Positions 1-9,444 are shown, numbered from the stretch's first letter. The stretch: 64,000 nucleotides of DNA from Teredinibacter franksiae (GCF_014218805.1 NZ_JACJUV010000008.1:186001-250000); one strand, 5' to 3'. The notes: generated by a model from the letters alone, not told the origin. Program-made: numbers and translations.

Positions 1-1668
1 GAAATCAATGTACCCAATAATTATCGAGTGGACGGTAATCTGGCGTACCAAGTCTTCCTAATTGACGATCAAGGCCGCTATGGCGCGTTAGGCTTCAACT
101 CGGTAGCTGACTTACAGGCAAACGCTTGGAATGACGTTTCGATAGTTGCTAAATCCGAAAGTGACTTCGGCTATATCGAAGCCGGTTTTGATTTAACCCG
201 TGTCGAACAGCTGGGGTTTGAAGTCACGGCCAATGGCAAACCAGCGGACATACAAGGCGACATAAAATTTGACAACCTGATCGTTGGTGTAGCGGATACT
301 GGCGGCGACACGACCACCGCCGTTTACCAGGAAAATTTTGACGACGGATTACAAGGGTGGGGACACAACAACGGCGCGGGCGATGCTTCATCCGTTCAAA
401 ATACAAATGGCGAACTGACCCTTCTGGCTCCCTGGGTAAGCGGTAATAGCTCTTCTCAAATAGGCTTCCCCAACCTCGATACACTCTCACCAGCTATCGA
501 TATTACGCAGCCGCTAAACCTCACTGTGGATGTTTTTATCCCCGCAGAATATGCCAACGAAACCGGCTTGAATATTCAGTTTATTTTTAACGGAAACGAC
601 TGGAAAGGCTTCGCTGGCTTCGGCTACACAAGCTATAACGGCTTCACATTTGGCGAATGGAATACCCTCACAGTGAAGATTACCAATTTTGCCGCAGATG
701 CGGGATACATCTCTAGCGACTTTCCGTTAGATGCCCCACCGGTGCTGGCAGGCCTTCAGATTGGTGGCATAGCGGTTTCACCCAAAACTGAACCACTCCG
801 TTTCGACAACTTTCGAATAACACCGGAAGAACCCCAAGCTGAGGCTGAAACCATTTACGAAGCGACATTTACCTTTGACGAAGAGTGGAGCTACCTATTG
901 GGTGCCGGCGATGACACATCGGTTTATCAGTACAACGATGCTCTGGCAATACTCGCCCCTTGGGACGCCGATAACACGGGCACCACTGTTAACTATGACG
1001 CTGCCGCCTCATTAAGCCCAGCTATAAACCTGCAGAGTCCGTTCGCAATAAGCGTAGACGTTTGGATCCCTCAGGAATACGACTCAGAATCCAGCATGAA
1101 CATGCAATTCTTTTTCAGCCCAAATAACTATGATGGCTTTGCGGGCTTCGGCTATACCCAGGCTAGCAACCTAACCTTAGGTGCATGGAATACTTTAACA
1201 GTGAATATTGCCAACTTTGCCCAGGATGCAGGCTATATTAGCGATGGCTTTATCCTCGACAAACCCCCCCAGCGTGTAGGCTTTCAGGTGGGAGGCATTA
1301 CCTCTGGAAAATCAGAACCGATACTGATAGACAATTTTAGAATCACCGCAGAAGGTCGGCCAAGTGTTCCCGAAAATATCGTATTGGATCTAAACTTCGA
1401 AGAGCAATCGCAAGTTGATACCTTCGCCCTAAGCTATTTCAATAGCCCCGCATGGATGGAGTCATCGTTGGTTGACTCCAAGCTAATGGGAGACGGAGCA
1501 CAAGCCTACGGCTGGATTGCATGGTCATGGTTTGGTAACCCGTCACCCAATGAGGGGTTAAATATATCCCTGTCGGAAGACACCGCCATACTTACCGAGC
1601 GTGGGGAGGAAATAACTAACGGAGAATATGGCATTGAAGCAACAGCAGAAGATGTAAGCTTTCAATAA
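1..1668 (+). CDS. Secreted-type protein with repeated CBM-like modules and a C-terminal GH5 mannanase remnant (5' partial)
   Basis: The frame is open to the left edge, so the start lies outside the window. Visible are the tail of one module and two full copies of a roughly 150-residue beta-sandwich-like module, each opening with an Asp/Phe-rich strand (FDDGLQGWG, FDEEWSYLLGAG) and closing with a [L/I]xxDNFRIT motif. They resemble carbohydrate-binding modules of hemicellulases, but I cannot assign a CBM family. The last 60 residues are different: GWIAWSWFGN, then LTERGEEI and a NGxYGIEATAEDVSFQ-like end, which match the final strand and tail of GH5 (subfamily 8-like) beta-mannanases. The rest of a GH5 barrel, including both catalytic glutamates, is absent from the visible part. 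The protein may be a mannan-binding protein left by an internal deletion, or catalytic modules may lie upstream. A strong terminator follows. Confidence 0.7.
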   Translation, partial: EINVPNNYRVDGNLAYQVFLIDDQGRYGALGFNSVADLQANAWNDVSIVAKSESDFGYIEAGFDLTRVEQLGFEVTANGKPADIQGDIKFDNLIVGVADTGGDTTTAVYQENFDDGLQGWGHNNGAGDASSVQNTNGELTLLAPWVSGNSSSQIGFPNLDTLSPAIDITQPLNLTVDVFIPAEYANETGLNIQFIFNGNDWKGFAGFGYTSYNGFTFGEWNTLTVKITNFAADAGYISSDFPLDAPPVLAGLQIGGIAVSPKTEPLRFDNFRITPEEPQAEAETIYEATFTFDEEWSYLLGAGDDTSVYQYNDALAILAPWDADNTGTTVNYDAAASLSPAINLQSPFAISVDVWIPQEYDSESSMNMQFFFSPNNYDGFAGFGYTQASNLTLGAWNTLTVNIANFAQDAGYISDGFILDKPPQRVGFQVGGITSGKSEPILIDNFRITAEGRPSVPENIVLDLNFEEQSQVDTFALSYFNSPAWMESSLVDSKLMGDGAQAYGWIAWSWFGNPSPNEGLNISLSEDTAILTERGEEITNGEYGIEATAEDVSFQ

Positions 1669-1683
1669 CACTCGGCAATGAAT

Positions 1684-1707
1684 AAAACCCGCTTCGGCGG
1701 GTTTTTT
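1684..1707 (+). terminator. Rho-independent terminator after the CBM protein
   Basis: Stem CCCGC / GCGGG around a TTCG tetraloop, flanked by AAAA on the left and TTTTTT on the right, 16 bases after the stop codon. Confidence 0.9.
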
Positions 1708-2158
1708 CTGGCTTCTATTTGGAATGATTTATGGCTATACGTCTACGCCTTCCTTTCATTGTTAGTCAGCCATGAATACACTACTTCACCGGCCTGGGCT
1801 GTTGATTTTCAGCGTAAACACTCACTATCAAGGCCATCAAACTCCGTGATCCAACCCTAAACGGATGAATGAATTAGACATAGCCAACGCTTGCCCCCAT
1901 AGTCAGGTACCGGCACGTTAAGCAATACCTAAACGCATTATCCGCGCTTTTGGATACCTTATAGGAGATGCATCCAAAACACTTGTAGTCACAAAGACTA
2001 CCATGCTAACGTACCAATTGTGGCGTCAAAATAAACATACGGCGCCACCCAAAACTACTAACCCTAAACAATAACAACCCGTTCTTTAGCATAGCTTTTT
2101 ATTACAATACGCAAACGAAAGCATACGCCCTTGCCTAAAGGGCACTCTTCGTCCCATT
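1708..2158. other. Intergenic region upstream of the GH10 gene
   Basis: No convincing gene. Short open frames here have no recognisable coding character, and one of them reads through the terminator. The region presumably holds the promoter of the GH10 gene, but I cannot point to clear -35/-10 boxes. A good ribosome site (GGAGG, 2159-2163) lies 10 bases before the next ATG. Confidence 0.5.
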
Positions 2159-2173
2159 TGGAGGTTCAAAACA

Positions 2174-5137
2174 ATGCGCTTTTATAAGTCGTTACTTGGT
2201 GCAACCGCCTTGGCGGCCACCCTACTACCCGTCGCGGTAATGGGTGCTGGCGATGGCAAGCACAAGCACAAATCAAAACATCACGTCTCCCAGGTAGAAT
2301 CCATTGCCGACGCAGCGGCAAAAAGCCGTCGCCTCGTCGGTGCGGCCGCAGGCTACAGCCTGCTGAACAATGACCCAGAATTCGGCCAGGTTCTCACTCA
2401 AGAATTCAATTACATGACACCCGAAAACGTGGGCAAATGGGGCCCATTACAGCCGGGAAATGCCGATGAGTGGTATTTCGATGCGCACGATGAGTTAGTG
2501 GCCTACGCCGAAGACAACAGCATGAAGTACAAAGGACACGCGCTGGTCTGGCACAGCCAGGCGCCCTCGTTTATCAACGACGAGCTAAGCGCAGCCGACT
2601 TACAGGCCGCCATCGACAACCATATATTGACCACTGTAGGCCGTTACCAAGGCCAGATATATGCGTGGGATGTGGTGAACGAGGCCATTGGCGACGATGG
2701 CGAATTCCGCGACTCCGTATTCTACCGTACGCTAGGGGAAAGCTACATTGCCGAGGCGTTTTACGCAGCCGATGCCGCTGACGACAGCGCCAAACTGTAC
2801 TACAACGACTACAACATAGCGGGCATAAATGCCAAATCAGACAAAGTTTTTGACATGGTCAAAGGCCTTGTAGAAGCTGGTGTGCCCATCGACGGTGTGG
2901 GCTTTCAAATGCATCTAGCGGCTTCCACCGCACCGAGCTATAACGAACTGGTCGAAAACTTCCGCCGCTTTGCTCAGCTAGGCCTGCGCATCAACGTCAG
3001 TGAGCTGGATGTGCGCATCAGCAACCTCCCCTGGGACAAAGCCACCAACCTAGCCATTCAGCGCCAAGTCTATCACCGCGTGGTGTCTGCTTGTATGCGT
3101 GTTCACAAGTGTGAAGCAATCACAACCTGGGGTATTAGCGATCAGTACTCTTGGATTGACTACACTTTCGGCGCCGACGACCCGCTCCCGTGGAACGAGC
3201 AATACCAGAGAAAACCTGCTTATTACGGTATGGTCGACGGCTTTATGGGTATTCGCCCAGACAGCGAAACCACCATGCCTAACCTGATTGCCAACGGTAA
3301 CGCCGAAGCCAACCTCGATGGCTGGAGTAGCTGGACTGGCGAACTGGAGCGCACCCGCGTACACGGGCGCAAGAACGGCAGCGCGGTGAAGGTAACCAAC
3401 CGCAGCGATAGCTGGGACGGCGCCATTTACGATATCACCCATGTAGTGCGCCCCGGCCAAAGTTACAATGCGGCCATTTGGGCTCGCCTAGACCGCCAAG
3501 AAAAACACAAAAGAAAACATAAAGGGGAAGAAGAAACACTCCAGTTAAACGTAAAATACCAGTGTGCCAATGAAAACGCAGAATATGTTGGTTTAGCTGA
3601 ATCCAGCGTGCGATTTCATCGATGGTCGCGCCTCACTGGGGAAGTTAATCTGCCCGACTGTGACCTGGAAAACGTGGCGCTCTACGTTTCTGGCGGCGAG
3701 ATTGATACCGATATTATCGTCGACCGTGCCAGCCTGCGTCCGCAAACATTCGTACCCAGCGATATCGGTTACGGCCCCAACATTGTCAGCAATGGCTTTT
3801 TCGAAGAAAACGCCGATGGCTGGTTTGGTTTTGGTGATGCGCAAGTAGATACCACCGATATTGACGCCCAGAGCGGTGCTCAAAGCCTACAGGTTAGCAA
3901 TCGACTGGCAGGCTGGCAGGGCCCGGCCACCAGCCTGTTGGAAGCGGCTACTCCCGGCGATACCTATGAACTGTTCAGTTGGGTTAGCGTGGATGGTGCT
4001 AACGCCTGGGTAAATGCCACCGTTAAAGCAGGCTGCGCCGATGGCGACCAGTACATCAACATAACCGGCCAGAACGTTTACGCCGGCACATGGACTTTGA
4101 TGCGTGGCACTTTCCAAGTCCCTGAGTGTGAACTGTCTGAGTTGACCCTCTACTTCGAAGGCCCAGGTGCAGAGTTGGATATGTTCCTAGATGACGTCTA
4201 CGTGCGTAAAGATCTAGAAGCCTCCAGCGATAACATCATCGAAAACGGCGGCTTCGAAAACGGAACCGATGGCTGGCAGGCCTGGGGTGGCTCGAGCATT
4301 ACCACCGCCAGTGACCGCGCCCACAGCGGCGACCAAAGCGGCCTACTCACAAACCGCACCGGCACTTGGCAGGGCCCCGTATACAACCTGTTGCCTGACG
4401 TGGTTGCCGGTGGCACATACGAGGTAAACGCTTGGGGTATGATTGAAGGTGCCTCAGAAGACACCTTAAACATCACCGTGAAAACCGCATGCGCAGCCGG
4501 TGGCGAAGCGTATCACCAACTGTACTCCACCACTGTGAACGACACCGACTGGACAGACCTTAAAGGTAGTATTGTATTGCCCAGCTGCGATCTCACTCAG
4601 GTATTTCTTTACTTCGACGGCCCTGCAGCAGGAGTAGACATTTACATTGACGATGTTGAGGTTACCGGTACCGCTAGCCCGGAGCCAGAAAACCTAGTAA
4701 GTAATGCCGGCTTCGAAGATGGCCTAGCAGGCTGGGTAAGCTGGGGCGGCAATCTATCCATCACTACCGATGTTGCCCACGAAGGTAGCCAAAGTGCATT
4801 GCTGATACAGCGTGCCGGTAGTTGGGAAGGCCCGGTTTATGACCTGCTTTCCTCTGGCTTGGACGCCGGTGCCACATACGACATCAGCGCTTGGGGGCGT
4901 ATTGCCGGCGCCAGCAGTGATTCGATGAGTATTACGCTGAAAGTAACCTGTGATGATGGCACGAGTAACTACCTCTGGGGCGGTGCGGGCGATGTAACAG
5001 ATGTAGCCTGGGCTGAAATTGCCGGAACTGTCACTGTTCCAGATTGCACACTAACGGAAGCGTCACTTTACTTCGGTGGCCCAGCCCAGGAAGTGGATGT
5101 TTATCTGGATAATGTGCAAGTGGTGCTTGCCCAGTAA
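2174..5137 (+). CDS. Secreted GH10 endo-1,4-beta-xylanase with four C-terminal CBM4/9/22-like modules
   Basis: This enzyme hydrolyses beta-1,4 bonds in xylan by a retaining mechanism and should be exported. Residues 1-24 form a signal peptide, followed by a Lys/His-rich stretch (about residues 28-37). The GH10 barrel spans about residues 45-360: NYMTPENVGKW, HALVWHSQAP, acid/base Glu170 in DVVNEA, nucleophile Glu277 in VSELD, and TTWGISDQYSW. Four modules of about 150 residues begin near residues 369, 535, 686 and 839, each with an N(L/I)(I/V)xNGxxExxxxGW start and a DxxxDxVxV-like end, typical of the CBM4/9/22 clan. A second Lys/His patch (KHKRKHKG) sits inside the first module. The start is supported by GGAGG ten bases upstream. 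It is probably transcribed alone: terminators lie on both sides. The family call is very sure; the exact CBM family is less so. Confidence 0.96.
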   Translation: MRFYKSLLGATALAATLLPVAVMGAGDGKHKHKSKHHVSQVESIADAAAKSRRLVGAAAGYSLLNNDPEFGQVLTQEFNYMTPENVGKWGPLQPGNADEWYFDAHDELVAYAEDNSMKYKGHALVWHSQAPSFINDELSAADLQAAIDNHILTTVGRYQGQIYAWDVVNEAIGDDGEFRDSVFYRTLGESYIAEAFYAADAADDSAKLYYNDYNIAGINAKSDKVFDMVKGLVEAGVPIDGVGFQMHLAASTAPSYNELVENFRRFAQLGLRINVSELDVRISNLPWDKATNLAIQRQVYHRVVSACMRVHKCEAITTWGISDQYSWIDYTFGADDPLPWNEQYQRKPAYYGMVDGFMGIRPDSETTMPNLIANGNAEANLDGWSSWTGELERTRVHGRKNGSAVKVTNRSDSWDGAIYDITHVVRPGQSYNAAIWARLDRQEKHKRKHKGEEETLQLNVKYQCANENAEYVGLAESSVRFHRWSRLTGEVNLPDCDLENVALYVSGGEIDTDIIVDRASLRPQTFVPSDIGYGPNIVSNGFFEENADGWFGFGDAQVDTTDIDAQSGAQSLQVSNRLAGWQGPATSLLEAATPGDTYELFSWVSVDGANAWVNATVKAGCADGDQYINITGQNVYAGTWTLMRGTFQVPECELSELTLYFEGPGAELDMFLDDVYVRKDLEASSDNIIENGGFENGTDGWQAWGGSSITTASDRAHSGDQSGLLTNRTGTWQGPVYNLLPDVVAGGTYEVNAWGMIEGASEDTLNITVKTACAAGGEAYHQLYSTTVNDTDWTDLKGSIVLPSCDLTQVFLYFDGPAAGVDIYIDDVEVTGTASPEPENLVSNAGFEDGLAGWVSWGGNLSITTDVAHEGSQSALLIQRAGSWEGPVYDLLSSGLDAGATYDISAWGRIAGASSDSMSITLKVTCDDGTSNYLWGGAGDVTDVAWAEIAGTVTVPDCTLTEASLYFGGPAQEVDVYLDNVQVVLAQ

Positions 5138-5158
5138 GAGCTAGCTACAGAAAAAACA

Positions 5159-5194
5159 AGGGCCAGCACACAACCGTTTGCTGGCTCTTTTTTT
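5159..5194 (+). terminator. Rho-independent terminator of the GH10 gene
   Basis: Stem GCCAGCA / TGCTGGC (5162-5168 with 5179-5185), extended by weaker pairs outward, followed by a run of T residues. Confidence 0.9.
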
Positions 5195-6719
5195 GGAGGG
5201 TATTTTTTACCAGCAAAATGTTCAGCCAACCAACACAAGCCCGCACCGAATGGGCAAGCCCCGTTAAAACTCTCTCATCAGGCTGCTAATTGCGCTGTTT
5301 TAAGCCATAAAAACTAAGGGCAATTTCTGTAGTCGTCTAGTCCAAATACAAACAAGCGGATACACCTGTACAACCAACAACTCGCTCATCTTCTCGACAA
5401 CGCTTTCCTGAATGTAGCTGTTCGATTTATTCATTTTTTCCGCGAATACCGATAAGCCATCGAAAAATAATGAAAAAAAACGCGAAAAAACAATCAATAC
5501 CTTGAACCTACCTTAACGAGCCTCCGTCCCATATACAACCGTGTTTGATAGATTTAAAAAACTTAGCAACGGTGCAGGTTACACACAGGTTTTTCCAATC
5601 AATCAGCAGCAGGATACCACTGGTTCATTACCCTCTTTCTTAAACGACGATGACTAAATATAGGGTTATTCAATATACTTGCCATGATGCTTTAAAAACC
5701 TTAGAAAAAAATTGAAAAATCGATAAAGCAAGCACAATTACTTCTTCTTTGGCAGTATTACTACAATCGACTTGTAGCGTAGCGAGTTCCCCCAAAAAAG
5801 AGGAGAGAGAGTTGATGCCACTTATCCGAAAACTAGCGCTAGCAGTCGAGTAAAATTACGTTTTGCTCTGGAAACCTCCCGTTTTCCGTAATGACAAATT
5901 CAAACATCCATCAATGCTTTGTCGACATCACCGCAACAACACCAAAAAACAAGCCACAGGCCATGAGACCCAAACAAACAACCGATACTAAACGACTTAA
6001 GGCAAACCTAGACGGCAGGAACCGCGCTCATCCTCTTTATTGATGACTTTCCCTGTATAAAGCAAAATTCACGCAAACTGTTGTATTCCATGGCTATCTC
6101 ATTTTCTCCCAACTTCTTAGTATTATTTATAAAATGAAACACCTTAAAAATCTGAAAACACATAACCAATCACCCTTTAATTTCAGTTTGTCATGTACTG
6201 TCGCTGTACACCCAAGAAAGCAAATAAATGATATTTTGCGCCACGGGTTGCTTGAAGCTTATAGGATAGGAAAACAATACCTATTAACCAAAAAAGCATC
6301 CCCAAAATCTACTCGCTATATAACGATTAACCGTGGCCACGGAGATACGTCTCCATTTTCTCACGATAACCAGAAATCTTGGGATCACCTCATAAAGATT
6401 ACGGATCATAATTCGGAAAACTGCACTCACTTACGCCACCAAGATGGATAGTACGCCACCACCTCTCGAGACACTTCAATTACGGTTATAATCCACACTC
6501 GAAACTGCACATTAAAATCGATAAAAAAATTTTCATCACTGTTTTTGTAATTATTTGGAAGCGCATACAAATAAATTCTTGACAAGAACACGTTGACTTA
6601 TGCTTAATCCCAATCAGCCTACACAAGCAGTATTTGCCTTTTCCATTGTTTCGGCACCCATAGTATTTGGCTATACAACAATAAAACTAAAGACAATAAG
6701 TCGAATAAGAGGAATACAA
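5195..6719. other. Gene-poor stretch between the GH10 and CBM2 genes
   Basis: About 1.5 kb, AT-rich, without a gene I can support. A 105-codon open frame at 6134-6451 contains a short segment vaguely like the second helix of excisionase-type DNA-binding proteins (HGLLEAYRIGKQYLL), but it has no ribosome site and no coherent fold. It may be a decayed gene. Just before the next gene, AAGAGGA (6707-6713) is a ribosome site for the ATG at 6720. Confidence 0.45.
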
Positions 6720-7559
6720 ATGTTTTTAACTAAAAATTATTATCTGGCCTTGGTCGGTTTAGCCTTAGGTTTACTTGCGAACTATGGCCATACATTAACG
6801 TGCTCGGCTTCTTCTGACTCATGGAATAATGGGCACGTAACAACCGTGACCGTTATAAACAACGGAAGCTCTTCCGTAAGTAGCTGGAACGTAAAAGTGC
6901 ATTTTGATTCTGCGCCAAACATTAAGGGATCATGGAATGTCGAATTGCACACCGTAGGAAATACTGTTGAGGCTAAAAGTATTGGATGGAACGGGAACCT
7001 CTCCCCAGGCCAAAGTACAAGCTTTGGAATTCAGGGCACGCATAGCGGAAGTTTTCTAAACCCATCATGTTCGTCGGGCGATAACCCCGGCCCCGGCTTA
7101 GAGCTTGGCCCTATCACCTTGGAAATGCGGTCATATAAAAAGCCATGCTTTGGTATGTTTCAACGCCTATGTAACATAACTGATAACAACGGCCATTTCT
7201 TTTACGCTCCCATAGAGAGGTTCAACTTTTCCTGGGGCCATCAGTATAATCTTTTGGTGGATGCCACAGAAATTGAGAACCCGCCCATGGATGCATCCAA
7301 TATTCGGTATGTGCTGACTAAAGTGGTATCTGATATTGAAGATAGCGTAGGGACAGTTTATGAGTATGAGCAGGTCGAATTGTTAGAGCAGACTTTCACC
7401 AAACGTGATGGAAGCTACTATTTCCTACGGCAGCCATTTCAATGCTCTAACGAAGTCAATTGTGATGCATTGATCGCATCAAATAACTCAGGTCGCTTGG
7501 TTAATGTCAGTTTTCAATACTTAGGAAATGGCGAAATAGCGCTTACCAGCTGGAATTAA
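6720..7559 (+). CDS. Secreted CBM2-DUF4377 fusion protein
   Basis: Unusual two-domain exported protein of 279 residues. Residues 1-25 are a signal peptide (KNYYLALVGLALGLLANYG). About residues 26-118 form a CBM2 (bacterial cellulose/xylan-binding) module: LTCSASSDSWNNG, SSWNVKVHF, SWNVELH, SIGWNGNLSPGQSTSFGIQG, with bounding cysteines and conserved surface Trp. A Gly/Pro linker (GDNPGPGLELG) leads to about 155 residues like DUF4377: a Cys pair near the start (KPCFGMFQRLC), FNFSWGHQYNLLVDATEI, NPPMDASNIRYVLTKVV. DUF4377 is usually a small lipoprotein domain of unknown function. The ATG at 6720 is preferred over an upstream in-frame start at 6600 because it has an AGAGGA ribosome site and begins the signal peptide directly. 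The CBM2 probably targets the DUF4377 domain to plant fibres; that role is inference. Confidence 0.82.
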   Translation: MFLTKNYYLALVGLALGLLANYGHTLTCSASSDSWNNGHVTTVTVINNGSSSVSSWNVKVHFDSAPNIKGSWNVELHTVGNTVEAKSIGWNGNLSPGQSTSFGIQGTHSGSFLNPSCSSGDNPGPGLELGPITLEMRSYKKPCFGMFQRLCNITDNNGHFFYAPIERFNFSWGHQYNLLVDATEIENPPMDASNIRYVLTKVVSDIEDSVGTVYEYEQVELLEQTFTKRDGSYYFLRQPFQCSNEVNCDALIASNNSGRLVNVSFQYLGNGEIALTSWN

Positions 7560-8300
7560 AAAAGGGGGAAGAAGGCGCTTACTTGGACTTACTGGAGGAG
7601 CCTTTAGCGCACTTCGCCCCATCAAACCAACCTCTTGTTGCGCGACCAAATCGATTGACGTTTTAACCGCGCTTTACCCCATAGAGCGCTAAGGAAAAAG
7701 ACATATCCTTCACCAAACTGTTTGCATTCCCAAAAAAAACCAAGTCTTATAAATAACACGCCATAAATGGAATTTGGTGGAGTCTTTGTTTAGCAAGGTA
7801 AAGAACGGTTTTCTCGACCGGAAAGGCGATTCAGGTTAATGCCCTTACTATAGCAATTACCCAATTAGAGTATCGCCTAACAAAGTAGCCCCCGTCCAAC
7901 TTAAATTGGGGCGAGAATAAACGCGCCTCATTTTATTCAGATATAAAGTGTGCCATTGCTGCCCCACAAATATTAGGTTAATTGAAATTCGTTTTTGTAA
8001 GTCTAGGTCTGGCGGCTTCGGTGGATCTCCGATCAGGAGCATGATCACGCAACGCCGCTCAACTAAATTAAGCTGTAATAGGCGCAGGGATCTGCTGAAG
8101 GCTCAGACTAAATGTGTTGCCAAAATTGAGGTATGCCAGCAACAAATACAGCACATGGCAACCCATATACGAGTCAACACCGCATTCTTGAGGTGCCGAT
8201 AAATGACTTTATTTCCAAATTTCCTTAATCCACTTAAAAGACATCAACCTGCCAGCACACCTTGTAAAGGTCTGCAATCGTTTTTGCGACTAGCTTGAAA
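7560..8300. other. Gene-poor region with no supported gene
   Basis: No open frame here has a ribosome site or recognisable protein features. An 84-codon frame at 7948-8202 reads as basic low-information sequence, and I treat it as chance. A GCCTAACAA string near 7876 resembles an integron inverse core site, but no partner core follows. Confidence 0.4.
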
Positions 8301-8456
8301 TCTCAATGCTTTATGTGATTTTAAGCTAGTTTTTACCGTTATCGCGCGTGAAGACTGAACTAACTGTATATAGCGCAAAGCAATATCATCTGCACCCGTT
8401 GTGTAGACACAATTCAGCTTTTGAAAAACCGCATACACCTTGTCCATTTCGTAACC
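8301..8456 (-). pseudogene. Orphan copy of the C-terminal part of the glycine-zipper effector-like gene
   Basis: This 156-bp segment aligns without gaps to 13480-13635, the part of the effector-like gene encoding about its residues 269-320. By eye there are about 16 mismatches, so about 90% identity. The encoded peptide (MDKVYAVFQ, DDIALRYIQLVQ, SRAITVKTSLKSHK) stays in frame across the match, then both ends break off: unrelated sequence replaces the rest of the gene on both sides. It lacks a promoter, an N-terminus and the membrane segment, so it is a gene fragment. Such orphan 3' ends are typical of polymorphic toxin loci, but recombination debris would look the same. Confidence 0.75.
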
Positions 8457-8603
8457 TAGCTGCCTTTTTCATTTTGTTATCTGTTTTGAATGACCGATTA
8501 CGTTAATGATATGTTCAGGTACATTCAACGATACTAATGCTGCACCCGCATTAATACCTACACTTCCTTTTTGTATCATTTTTGGGGCCTGCAATTTTTA
8601 GTC

Positions 8604-8651
8604 TTGAAGTTGAAGTTGAAGTTGAAGTTGAAGTTGAAGTTGGAGTTGGAG
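8604..8651. repeat. Hexanucleotide microsatellite (TTGAAG)n
   Basis: Eight tandem 6-bp units: six exact TTGAAG followed by two TTGGAG variants. It lies about 170 bp upstream of the small secreted-protein gene. Confidence 0.95.
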
Positions 8652-8743
8652 TGCGCTTCAACTGTTGTCGGCTAGCGCCATATCCAAGCGCTACTCGACT
8701 TAAGCACCTATTTAAATACACCTAAATTGTTCAATAGCCCTTG

Positions 8744-8790
8744 CGCAATACGCAATACGCAATACGCAATACGCAATACGCAATACGCAA
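8744..8790. repeat. Heptanucleotide microsatellite (CGCAATA)n
   Basis: Six exact tandem copies of CGCAATA plus a partial seventh, ending 33 bp before the start codon of the next gene. A 7-bp unit changes spacing by a non-integral helical turn, so copy-number change could alter promoter geometry. No promoter boxes could be assigned with confidence. Confidence 0.95.
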
Positions 8791-8823
8791 ATCATATCGC
8801 TTTACTAATTGTTAAAAGGAAAC

Positions 8824-9159
8824 ATGAAATTGAAAATATTTAATCTCGGAATAAACGCTTCGCTACTATTGCTTACTTCAGTCGCGCTGGCAGATGACGT
8901 AAAAGTTATAGAGGCGTCCTATGGGTTGAATTGTAGTCAGCGATTGCAAGGCAACATGACAGGCACCGTCGCGCGAGCGTGCAGACATAAAGCATTGTGT
9001 CACTTCACAATTGATCATGAAATTCACGGCGACCCAGCGAGAAATTGTGCTAAAACTTTCATCGTTGATTACAGGTGTCGTCAAAATTCGGTTACGAAGT
9101 CCGCTATGATTTCAGCTGAGGCCACTAAAAACTATGTCACTCTAGACTGCTCTCAATAA
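8824..9159 (+). CDS. Small secreted cysteine-rich protein (lectin-like, function unknown)
   Basis: A protein of 111 residues. Residues 1-22 are a signal peptide (SLLLLTSVALA), then a compact domain with six cysteines. The pattern of YGLNC, GNMTGTV, RACRHKALCHFTID, GDPARNCAKTFIVDYRC and a final YVTLDC resembles the layout of SUEL/galactose-binding lectin-like domains (YG...C, C...C, GDP...K...Y.C). The resemblance is by eye and the family is not certain. The ATG at 8824 is chosen because AAAGGA lies just upstream and the signal peptide starts there; a TTG at 8809 is the alternative. Two microsatellites lie directly upstream, which may affect expression. It stands alone with no operon partner. 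Confidence 0.6.
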   Translation: MKLKIFNLGINASLLLLTSVALADDVKVIEASYGLNCSQRLQGNMTGTVARACRHKALCHFTIDHEIHGDPARNCAKTFIVDYRCRQNSVTKSAMISAEATKNYVTLDCSQ

Positions 9160-9420
9160 AAATGGTTAGCCGCAATATTAATACACGTGGCAACAACAGC
9201 TGTAGATCGCACTATTAACCCGACCATGGATTATACGGGGTTAATACGCCGCGCAGAAACACACCCCTCATAAATCAACACTGTCGGCGCACTTGAAGGT
9301 TACGAGGATGAAAGCTACGAGGACACCCACTCGCCACTGTTAAACCTCTGATTTCACCTATTTTGCCGGTTGGGTCGCTATCTAGTGGGAAAACACAACG
9401 AAAACACTAGATCTTGGGGT

Positions 9421-9444
9421 TTTTGAGTGCGTGTCCCTTTTACT
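9421..9444 (+). repeat. 24-bp dispersed repeat, copy 1
   Basis: The sequence beginning TTTTGAGTGCGTGTCCC and ending TTTTACT occurs identically at 13123-13146, both times on the plus strand. Here it sits upstream of the REP-associated transposase remnant, so it is probably an end sequence of that element type. Confidence 0.85.

Noticed and set aside
1678..1860. 60-codon frame on the plus strand
   Set aside because: It begins inside the terminator of the preceding gene and has no ribosome site or protein-like composition.
6134..6451. 105-codon frame with an excisionase-like segment
   Set aside because: One short helix-turn-helix-like stretch only; no ribosome site, and the rest has no coding character. 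Possibly a decayed gene.
7876..7884. GCCTAACAA, like an integron inverse core site
   Set aside because: No matching GTTRRRY core or palindrome follows at a usable distance.
9224..9345. Frame with GYEDESYEDTHS, reminiscent of the lysozyme E-D-T pattern
   Set aside because: Interrupted by a stop and far too short; the likeness rests on a few residues.
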